A stretch of DNA of 64,000 nucleotides from Heliocidaris tuberculata (lineage: Eukaryota > Echinodermata > Echinoidea > Camarodonta > Echinometridae), in the NCBI GenBank assembly GCA_025618425.1, contig CM046844.1:18468324-18532323 (forward strand). The letters run 5' to 3'. Position 1 is the first letter of the stretch. Each line of letters begins with the position of its first letter. Under the pieces are notes generated by a model. The model saw only the letters and a program-made list of their open reading frames with translations, had not been told where the DNA came from and searched no databases. Shown here piece by piece: positions 1 to 9,200 of the stretch. The translations under genes were made by a program, and so were the position numbers.

Positions 1-2
1 TG

Positions 3-461
3 GAACCCCCAGAGGATGAAGGAATCTCCGGGCTTGGACCAAAAGATCAAGACCTGCGTGGCCAACCTGTTCCATTAATGTCCATTGAAAGTCCAATGGC
101 TAGAACTAGAGAACCCCAAGATATGGATTTTAGACAAGGGAAACCTGGAGAGTTCCCAAATCCTGGAAGAGATTTTGATGAGAGACAACTCCCAATTATG
201 GATCAGGAAGAGTTCCCGCCATTGCCTCACAGGAAGCGACCATGGGAGGAAGACCCAGGTCCTTGGGATGAAGATCCAGGGCGTTGGGAAGAAGGTACAG
301 GAGAGATGATGGATGAAGGCCCTGGATTTGGAGGGCAAGACATGGGTGGTGGAATGGGGAGGGGCATGAGAGGTCGAGGAGGTTTCAGACCTGATAGGGG
401 AAGAGGTTTTAGGGGTAGGGGGAGAGGTTGGGGTAGGGGAAGGGGGAGGGGAATGTGGTAG
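3..461 (+). CDS. C-terminal end of an RG-rich protein (5' truncated by window edge)
   Basis: The frame is open from position 3 to a TAG at 459-461, so this is the last coding part of a gene that begins outside the window; the ATG at 78 need not be the start. The visible 152 residues fall into two parts. The first ~110 are rich in proline, glutamate and aspartate, with a WEEDPG/WDEDPG/WEEGTG triple repeat. The last ~45 are an arginine-glycine tail (GRGMRGRGGF, then a run of RG pairs ending in GMW). RG tails of this kind are common in nuclear RNA-binding and RNA-processing proteins and are typical sites of arginine methylation; that role is inferred from composition only. The family was not recognised. 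The gene points toward cyb5d1, which lies tail-to-tail on the other strand. Confidence 0.75.
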   Translation, partial: EPPEDEGISGLGPKDQDLRGQPVPLMSIESPMARTREPQDMDFRQGKPGEFPNPGRDFDERQLPIMDQEEFPPLPHRKRPWEEDPGPWDEDPGRWEEGTGEMMDEGPGFGGQDMGGGMGRGMRGRGGFRPDRGRGFRGRGRGWGRGRGRGMW

Positions 462-1329
462 GATGATACCACCTACCTGTTTTATACTCTTCAAGTGAAG
501 GTTGGGCTCTGGTACAGGCAGAGGAGAAAAATGTGAGCTTTCTCATATTTATACCTACAAGTCCTACATGGAAGAATATCATAATAGTAATGTCAAGTTG
601 AAATAGTTTCTCTTGAAATGGCCTTGGAAAAAAAAAAGTCGCGTTCCTTCAGCTGTGACAAGAAATCTCTGCACATGCTCATATGCCATATGTAATTTGA
701 AAAAATGTTTAAAACTTTTAACCAAATTTCAGTGCTACATGTGAGTGTGTTGTCCCATATTATGTTATCTGTGTACAGTGCTTTTTTACTGTCTGCAATT
801 TTCAGCAAGCTTAGGTCAATAGGTTACCATTGTGATGTGTTTCAAACTTCACAATACACATTTATTCTTGTGTATTCCATAATCATCCTTTTCCTATACC
901 ATAGAGACACTTTCTCTCACCGTTCAGTCACATGACCAGAACTTCCAGGATTTCTAAAACAAATTAATAACAAACCTGCCTCAGACCAACTACTAGTATC
1001 TTGTGTCAGACTAACAAAGTCTCGTTCACACATGCCGCAGGAAACCATCATTGTAAAATAAGCATCATGGACTTCACATTTCTATATCTTATAACATGCA
1101 GATCTGGGAGTATGTGTAGGACCTTGTGATTTACAGTGTCATATGTAAACAAGCCTTAAAGTAGAATTTCATTGATTTTGAATATTGATTTAATTTTTAT
1201 TATTGCATAGGTGAAGCTTAGATTGAACAAGGTTATCAAAATTCAACGCTTGGAAACATTTGAAGTAATGATTATTATCAATTATAAAATGATATAACAC
1301 AGCCCCGCTATAGCACCTATAGAGCTCTT
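462..1329 (+). other. Probable 3' UTR and flank of the RG-rich gene
   Basis: AT-rich sequence following the stop codon with no conserved ORF. It is probably 3' untranslated sequence, but the cleavage site cannot be fixed. AATAAA hexamers occur much later (about 1546 and 3637), so the UTR could be long and include later repeats. Confidence 0.4.
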
Positions 1330-1915
1330 TGAACGCTGCTGAGATATGTGACGTCATACCGGGGAGCAATCCTTCCTAAGCAGACGATGCCCCATAACAT
1401 CTTATACATTTTCAGTGCCTGTGTTGTCATCTCATCTTCACTTATTTCTCTTACTTCACTAGCGTCAGTATAAATGCTTATTTGTTGCCTCACTCTAAAT
1501 TTCCTGCATGGTATTATTTTGATGAAAAATGCAGCGTTAAAAAAAAATAAAGGAATCAATTGCTTGTAAACCAAAAAAGATGCTATTGTATTTTCAGCTG
1601 CATGCACCGCGGCATGTCGGCGTTTCAAGAGGGAACGAATACCATCCATGCTATAATTCAGCGGGCTTTACAATTCGAAAGTGTGATTTCATTGATTGAT
1701 CATTGACCTTTATCATGCCTTTTTACAAACAAAAGATTTTAGTTACTAGAAATGGTTTCACTTCCCTTTTAGAATGATGTGAAATACGGTCATGGTGAAA
1801 CAAACCAAACTCTTTATAATTTAAAAATAATTGCATTGCAGTTACGTTCACTTGATATAGGACATCGTCTGCTTAGGCAGGATTGGCACCTGATGTGACG
1901 TCACGAAAACATCGG
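1330..1915. repeat. Fold-back element with CRE-containing arms
   Basis: About 44 bp at 1348-1391 recur in inverted orientation at 1861-1904 at roughly 75% identity. Both arms contain the palindrome TGACGTCA (1349-1356 and 1896-1903) and the string CCTAAGCAGACGATG or its complement. The ~470-bp centre has no convincing coding content. It is probably a non-autonomous DNA element or an old inverted duplication; outer ends and target duplication are not resolved. Confidence 0.55.
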
Positions 1916-2143
1916 TATATTTCTGGCGAATCGCTCGGATATCCCAGATGCTGAGAAGTGTTTTTATTTGTGTTATTTTTTAATCATCAAACACGCAGTT
2001 AACGTAAAACTTATACGATTACCATCTGCAAGCTTTCTAGTTTCTAGAGATACATTATTGAGCATATTTGTGATTTGCTTTGAATATCTACTTTAAAATA
2101 AGAAATCTATGACCCCGATCTGCACTGACTTCCCTGCAAGTCC

Positions 2144-2386
2144 AATAGACCTGTTCACAAAGTTATTCAAATTTATGGATGTTTCTTTCCTGGGGACCTA
2201 GTAACGAGGTATTCCATTGGGAATACACCTGTTATTAATTAATGAACTACAATACTTGGCATCCAGTTTGCATACATTACTTGTTGCTATGTCTGAAAAG
2301 CCTCTGACAAGCTTTCAGGTTGTCAAGAACAACCTGTGTTTTAAAAGTATGCATAAAATTTGAATGTATTTATGAACAGGTCTATT
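2144..2386 (+). mobile_element. MITE family A, copy 1
   Basis: A 243-bp element with imperfect terminal inverted repeats of about 37 bp: AATAGACCTGTTCACAAAG at the left end and the complement of TATGAACAGGTCTATT at the right. The body is shared with copies at 11809-12044 and 13488-13723 over the whole length, including TTTGCATACATTACTTGTTG. No ORF. Superfamily unassigned. Confidence 0.85.
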
Positions 2387-2390
2387 ATAG

Positions 2391-2683
2391 AATAGGCTGT
2401 TTTTGTAAAGTATTCAAAATGAACGTCTACATCTTTACCAAGTGCGTAGTGACAAATTATTTAATTCTCCTGTCACGAATAATGTCATTTTAATAGTCTG
2501 GATGTAAATTCCATAGAGTACATGTTATGTCAGGCAAACCATGTTTGTCTGACCTAGTAACAAGTAATGTATGCAATTTGCATTCTGGCTATTGAAATAC
2601 AATACTTTGTAACAGGTGAAAATTATATTTGTTATTAGGCAAGCATGTATAAATTTGACTGCATTATGAAAATGTTCTATTAA
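2391..2683 (-). mobile_element. MITE family A, diverged copy in opposite orientation
   Basis: The reverse complement aligns to family A through AACAAGTAATGTATGCAA and both terminal motifs (AATAGGCTGTTTTTGTAAAG on the left, ATGAAAATGTTCTATTA on the right). It sits 4 bp from copy 1, giving a head-to-head pair. It is more diverged than the three forward copies, so it is probably an older insertion or a sister subfamily. Confidence 0.65.
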
Positions 2684-3719
2684 AGTCCACTCGTTGGATT
2701 CTTTTGCTTTAAGTTGATGGGAAACAACTTCTGAACTGTTTGTTTCATTGTAAGAGGAGAAAGTTCAGTTAGATGCGAGACATGAATTACTGGTTGATAG
2801 CTAGTTTCTCTGTTTAATGAGTTTTCTTTTTTTCTTTTTTTAAATAGATTTCATTTAAACAGCTGACAAGTCCATGCCACTTGAAACTCTCAAACATGTA
2901 CTCAAATTTTAAAGGAACCTTTGTTTTCCCTTTAAATGACAGTATATTTAGCACCAGTTCTCTGATTATTTTCATCTGCCGAGAGCCACAAGGGCATCAA
3001 CTCATTTACTTTTACACAAAGTAGAATCCCTTCTGGCTCTTAACTTATTGAAGTCAGTATGTTTGATTTTAGCATTTAGTCAGATGTGAATGAATCAGAA
3101 CCCTCTTAACCACTTCATGACTGATTTTTTTATTTCCTAAGTAGCCAGTGGCCACGAAGCAGGTTAAATGATCATGAAACCTCTACTGGATGCTTTGGGT
3201 AAGACATGTATTGCATGTGTGCATTCCTTCAGTATTGAACATTTGTCCACCAATTTCAGCCTATAGAATATTAAAAATAACCATTATATTTGTTTAAGGA
3301 GAGGTCAGAGAAAATCAGTCTCCCTCCCTCCCCCCCCCCCCCTCCCTTTTTTTTGTGTGTGTAATGAGAAATTTCTATTCAGTGTAGTACAGGGAGAAAA
3401 AAATGAGATAGAGAAAAAGTAACATTTATTTGACAATTTGTAGATATTGATGTATATACTGTAAAACTTGTCCCTCCCACTCTTCATGTACAGGTCCTTT
3501 CGCTGTAATCATGTTAAATATTTTTCAGAATGAATTTGTACAGAGCCTTTTACATCATCTATGTTTATTCTGTGGATAGCTTTCTCTTCTATGCTACTCA
3601 AGCTCAACGACTATGAGATGAAGAAAAAATGTCACAGAATAAAGAAAAACATTGGAAATATTCTGTATTGTTTTAGATTGTGTCTTGTAGTTTTAGCGGA
3701 TAGTGTAGCAATTCTGAAC
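2684..3719. other. Stretch without recognised gene
   Basis: AT-rich sequence with a C-rich tract near 3321-3352 and an AATAAA near 3637. No conserved reading frame or repeat family was recognised. It may be partly 3' UTR of the RG-rich gene. Confidence 0.4.
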
Positions 3720-3956
3720 CAAGTGGCAGATCTAGGGTTGTTGTGTATGTGTTGGGTGGTGGGGGGGGGGCACAATCCTGAAATATCTTGTGACAACCAC
3801 TGTAAAGAAAAATTGGTATCACATTTTTAGGGGAAAATATACTAAAAAATTCCCTGACAATCCCCCCCCCCAAAAAACAACACATTTTTAAATGTCTTTA
3901 GGGGGGGGGGGTGGCGCATTTGTGTGTGCCCACGCCTTCCCCTGGATCTGCCACTG
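3720..3956. mobile_element. hAT-like fold-back MITE with poly-G core
   Basis: The ends are inverted copies: CAAGTGGCAGATCTAGGG at the left and CCCCTGGATCTGCCACTG at the right. The interior is dominated by G and C homopolymers (about 3760-3771, 3862-3870 and 3901-3911). Ends of the type CAGTGGCAGATCCAGGGG are typical of hAT-like non-autonomous elements in marine invertebrates (from memory of the family). No clear 8-bp target duplication. Confidence 0.65.
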
Positions 3957-4730
3957 ACGTATAAGGGAAGTCTGAGATTGTAACCAATCAAATCATATCA
4001 TAGGCCTGTATTCTCAAAAGCGGATGAGGTAAATCTGGCTTATTAAACCTGCCCACTGATATATGGAGTGCCAAATGTCTACTTCCATTCCATACAGAAT
4101 TTATGATGAAATGAATAAAATAGTTATGCATGTATAGTGGTATTACTTTCATTTATTCATTTAGCAACAAAACTATGGTTATTTGTATAAGATGAAGAGA
4201 TCGACACTGGGCACTCCATAAATTGTTATACTAAGAACCAACTTCGCTAGGGTTAGTGTTTTAACCTTATAAAATTTTTGTTCGCTTTCGGGGATACCTG
4301 CCAGAAATTCTTATGTACCTAATTCATCAACTGAAATAGACAAATCTTATAATTCATGATAATTGACAAACATATTTAATATAATTTCATCATTTTTTGC
4401 AAACACTGAAATGAAATATTTAAATACATATATTTACACCTTTAATATACATATTTACAACACATTAGACGCGTATGATATGAAACTGGACGCATTAAAC
4501 ACATACTTTTCATAAAATGTGTACTAGATGACAAAAACAAAGAGTATGATAAAAAATCTTAAAAGCTAATGTATGAATAAGAGATCACATATTTTAAGTG
4601 TTATTGAAGAAAATCAGAACTTGATTTATACAGAAAATGGGTAAACAAAAACAAAAACAAAAAAAAAGTAAGAAAGTACATGTAGGAGAAGGGGAGAGAG
4701 AAGAAAAAGAGGAAGTGTGCCTGCTTATCT

Positions 4731-5010
4731 ATAATAATAATAATAGCTACATTTATACTGCACACATTTTCATCCCAGGGGATGCTCAAGGCACCTACCA
4801 GTCCTACTATTACCTGGGTTCAGCCCAGCTGCCCGTAGGCACTGAAAGCATTCAAGGAATATATTCCTACCAGGTTCCCATTTAGTACACCTGGGTGGAG
4901 AGTGCCAAATGTAGATTAATGTCTTGCAAAGCACATTGGTGCCGAGGTGGGACTCGAACCGCGAACCATGTGATCCAGTCTGGTGACGTATCCATTAGAC
5001 CAGGACACCT
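4731..5010 (-). mobile_element. tRNA-derived SINE, full length
   Basis: Read on the minus strand, the head at 5010-4938 resembles a tRNA: A box TGGTCTAATGG, B box GGTTCGAGTCC and a CACC-like 3' end. The head is closest to tRNA-Arg by eye. A ~190-bp body follows and the element ends in an ATT repeat at 4746-4731. The internal boxes imply RNA polymerase III transcription. A shorter copy of the same body lies at 6238-6470. Confidence 0.8.
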
Positions 5011-5450
5011 CTATGCAAGATCTATGCAAAATTATTACAATAACTCTTCCAATATCCATGTTTGTACTTTCGAATCTCATATAATTTACCCTCTGTGCCA
5101 AAAAGATGAGTAACAATTATAATGTCTCGATATTCCAAAAGTTGTATTTTGATTTTTACTTCTTTGTTTGCTAGGCAGAAGTTTTCATGCGGAAGTAAAT
5201 TTATGAACTTTCAATCAACATGTAGAAAAAAAAGCACATTAAGATATTCAATACAGGAAAAAAGGCACAATAAATTATAATTAAATGAAATATCTCTTGA
5301 GGAAGATAACACAATTCAAATTTAAATCTATTTTGTTGTGATTGAATAACATAAAGGCAAATATTCTAGGACTTATTGGATTAATGTGAATGTTAAAGAT
5401 TTTCTATTCTCTTGAACTCTTTCCATACTGTTCAAACCACCCTCTTTTTT

Positions 5451-5504
5451 CTCTCTCTCTCTCTCCCTCCTTCCTTCCTTCCCCCTCTCTCTCTCTCTCT
5501 CTCT
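5451..5504. repeat. CT-rich microsatellite
   Basis: An interrupted CT/CCTT tract abutting the left end of the mariner-like MITE at 5508. Confidence 0.85.
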
Positions 5505-5507
5505 ATA

Positions 5508-5681
5508 CAGTGGAAACTCACTATAAGAAGGACCTTGGGACCATGAAAATTACCTTGTTATCAGGAATCTCCTTATATCGGCACAAAAATCAAAGAACAT
5601 GAAGACTTAGGATTAGCAAAATTACCTTGCTATATCAGGAAGATTGTTATATTGCGAGCTCTTTATAGCGAGTTTCAACTG
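5508..5681. mobile_element. Tc1/mariner (pogo-like) MITE with TA duplication
   Basis: A 174-bp element with inverted ends CAGTGGAAACTCACTATAA and the complement of TTTATAGCGAGTTTCAACTG, flanked by TA on both sides (5506-5507 and 5682-5683). The internal ACCTTG motif is repeated. The TA duplication and the CAGT..GAAACTCGCTATAA ends are characteristic of pogo/Tigger-type non-autonomous elements. No coding capacity. It lies ~300 bp beyond the cyb5d1 stop codon. Confidence 0.85.
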
Positions 5682-5984
5682 TATCTTTCTCCCTTTCTGT
5701 CCTCACTTTTGTTCATGTTCTGAGGATGGAAAAGTTAGAGAGTAGTTATATACCTAGTTGAAAATTCAGAATTTTAGATCAAAGTGTTATTTTAAAGGTT
5801 TCGTAATCCATATTTCATCATCAATTTCTATCACATGGAAGTCGGACCCATTTATAACACCAACAACAGGATGCATCTATGAACTTGCTTTTTTACTTGA
5901 CACATGCTGAACAACACAGCTTTACATAAAATGAGTTCATGCTCCAATGGCACTCTTGCGCACTGGACAAAAGAGGACACGGCA

Positions 5985-6215
5985 TTAGGCCTCCGTCAGG
6001 TCGTCGTTGAAGTAGAGGTGGATGGCCCGGAGGTACTCGTCATCGTTCATGCTAAGCTTGTAGAACTCCTCGTCCTCGTCCGAGATGCCGTTCTCTTCCA
6101 AGGTCTTGTTCATGTCCAGGTTCTGGCCCTCGTACTTCCATGTGTAGCTGGCGGCGTGCTGGTTCCACTTCAGATACCTCTGGAGAATTTCATCCATGGT
6201 CTCCTCCGAGCAAAC
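5985..6215 (-). CDS. cyb5d1: cyb5d1 coding exon 4 (terminal)
   Basis: 231 nt including the stop, after the acceptor acctcag. It begins [15 protein letters not shown] and ends [10 protein letters not shown]. Codon choice is clearly GC-richer than the flanking DNA, as expected for conserved coding sequence. Confidence 0.95.
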   Translation of the reverse strand, partial: VCSEETMDEILQRYLKWNQHAASYTWKYEGQNLDMNKTLEENGISDEDEEFYKLSMNDDEYLRAIHLYFNDDLTEA

Positions 6216-9200
6216 CTGAGGTTTTAATCATAACATCAATAATAATAAAATGGTCTTATTTACCTAGGTTGGCCTCATCAGTATTATATACTTCCTGAGG
6301 GCCCTGAAATCATATTACCTGGCTTTAGCCAAGCTATCATGGCAAGGTGCTCAAGCATTCAAAGATTTTTTTTTTGCTACTGGGAACCCAATTACTTCAC
6401 CCGGGTGGATTGGCAAATGTAGATTAATGTAGATTAATGGTAGGATGCCAATGACCATGAAATTTACAATGAAAATGATTTTCTCTCTTTTTTCTCTCAT
6501 CCTAAAGGCTTATGCACACACACCGCAACCTGGCTAAAAAGTGCTGCATTAACCCTTTCAAGACAATTGACCACATTTTGTGGTTTGGCTCAATAACTTT
6601 TGATTCAGAGCTCTAAAAAATATACCAGATGCATGAGTAAAGAGAGCAAAAATTTCTGCACACACTATGTCAATTTTTATTGCATGATCATATTACGTTT
6701 GATGTCAGAAATTTTAAAAACAAGAATAAGCTTTGAAATCTTTAAATTGACAACACATTGAGAGGTTCAAAATCATTGTTTTTCATCAAACTTGGCAATT
6801 TTTAAACATTTTCGACAAAATTCCTAGCCATGTATATTGTTTTCAAAGACATTAAACCTTATTAGAACCTTGTAGCACTAAAAGAAAAATATGGTTGCCA
6901 ATTTGAAGAACAAAATGTGATCAATTTAGCATTTGAATAATTCCAGTCATGAAAGGGTTAAAAAAAGAAAAGAAAATAATACAGACATCTTTGGGAAAAT
7001 AAATAGCAATAAGGGGTGAGAAAAAAACAAACTATCTGCGCATACTAAAGGCCCCTAGGCATACTCCTTTATATGTGGTTTAAGATACAGAAGTGTGGGG
7101 CACTAATGAATTTGTCAATTTATTTGCCCTATTTTTTAAGTCAGTTTGTCATGTAAACTAATCTTAACCAACAGATAAAGCCTTGTTCAATTGCCTGTCA
7201 CTCTTTGGTATGTATTCCTGAAATTGAACTATAAGTTTAAACCCGGAATGAGTGTGTTCAGTTTGTCAACTAGTTGATTTATGGGGTGCAAAGTGTAAAT
7301 CTCTTTATCAAGTTCAAATCTCCATAAAAGTGAATATATACAAAAATTCTCTCACCATGAAATAAATTCTCGCTTTCATATCATGACTAAACTCTTTGAA
7401 AAATTAATTTTGATTAAACCGGGTCCACTCACTATTCATAAGAACCGCTATTCATAGAAAACCGCTATTCATTTAACACACGCTATGAATAGCGGTCCTT
7501 ATGAGTAGTTATGAATAGTGGTCCTTATGAATGGATGTCCTTATGAATAGCGAGGAAATTTGTCAATGGTTTGCTTGCTATTCAGAAGGACCACTATTCG
7601 TACAAAATCGCTTTTAGTCACGCGTTATGGTTAGCGGTCCTTATGAATAAGTGGTCCTTATGAATAGCGATGCTTATGACTAGGGAGGTTACCCAGATTA
7701 AACAATTAAAGTAGCTTGTACAAAATGGAGAGGTTGACAATTTGCCTTCTATAAAAAAATTTTTTTAATTTTTAAAAGGGAGACTACATTAAGCCAAGTT
7801 AAGGCCACTTTCAACCTTTTGGTGCATATCTGCGAATTTAATTGCATATATGTACTACACTTGTTGAGTGTTTTCGCCTTTAATGCTCATTCATCATAAT
7901 CCATCTGAATGTCCATCTTGTATAGGTCTGGGGGTGGAGGGGGGATGTAATTTTAGGTCTTTTTAGAATACAAACTGTGTTTTGGGGACGACCAATGACG
8001 AATAGTACTGTCTTCAATTAAAAAACGAGGCATTTGTTACATCACAAGTTGTTATATACCTCTATAATTTGTTCCTGCGATGTGAGAGTGTTGATGATCT
8101 TAATCATTCTCGTCTTTTTGGATAAGATACCAATACAGTATCCCTCGTCTTTCCACCAAGGCCTGCCAAAGTCATTGGCCCAGTCCGTACGCGGGCAAGG
8201 GGGAGGGATGTGGACAAAGCGGCCGTGAGGTGCGTAGGGAAAGATGCACTTTGTGGTAGGTTCGATGTGTGTACGGATCTGCAAAATTGGAGAGAAAAAA
8301 AAAAATTGCATTGCATATTGACAAAGACTGCAATGAAAGTGTCATGAGATGCAAGGAAAGATGCATTTTGTAGTAGGTTATACATACATGTACGTACAGA
8401 TCTACAAATTTCGAACTGGAAAAGATGCTATGAAAATGATAGCAAGATTGTGAAATCACTAATTAAATATTTCACCCAAATTTCATGCAATACCTAGTTG
8501 TACTTTTCAATAATATTGTTCTAGAAATGTTTGTAAATTGATACTTCCAAGTTTGATATCATATCCTCTTTCTGAATCAAAGATTAAAAAAAAAACTTCA
8601 AAGGTGGTCTTGTAAAGATACAATAAAAGATGGCAGGCAGAGATACAAATGGCAACAGACCTTTTTTTCAAAACAGACCTATTTAAGCACTTTGTATAAA
8701 GGCAAATCTAGAATGTACCTTACAAAAAAAAAAGGAAGACCTTCTGCAGCATGGGAATGTGTAATGCCTATACTCACATCTTGCGTCTTCTTGTCGAACC
8801 AGTGAGAAATGTCCTTTCCTGCGCTGGCGACGATGGGTTTCAACAAAATGCTCCCTGTGGAATGGAGAATAAAAAAGGCCTTTAGCCTTCACAGGGTTCA
8901 AAACGACCCTATAATTGATATCCACCTGCTGACGTCCGTCTTTAGATTCTAGATCTAGATCTACTTTACTTGATAATATACCCATATGCTGTGTGGTCAG
9001 ACAGGTTGGGTATCCAGATAGATGATTTTAAAACAAGTAGTGTGACCATATTCCGGATGTGACTAAAGATCGGCAATATTCAAAATTCCGGCCACCACAA
9101 ATGGAAAGAGTGACCTAAAACGACCTTCTCACTAAATTATCTGTAAAACTGGACAAAGATTGTCAAGATATTGTCAAAAAATTTGCAAATTTTGTGTGCA

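Noticed and set aside
1317..1649. 110-codon minus-strand ORF
   Set aside because: It overlaps one arm of the inverted repeat at 1330-1915, shows no conserved motif and has low-complexity segments; it is best explained as chance within a repeat.
4000..4260. Possible fold-back around TGGAGTGCC / GGGCACTCCA
   Set aside because: Only about 12-15 bp pair and no flanking duplication is visible; too weak to annotate.
4938..5010. Possible functional tRNA gene on the minus strand
   Set aside because: Stems are imperfect and it continues into a SINE body with an ATT tail, so it is a SINE head rather than a tRNA gene.
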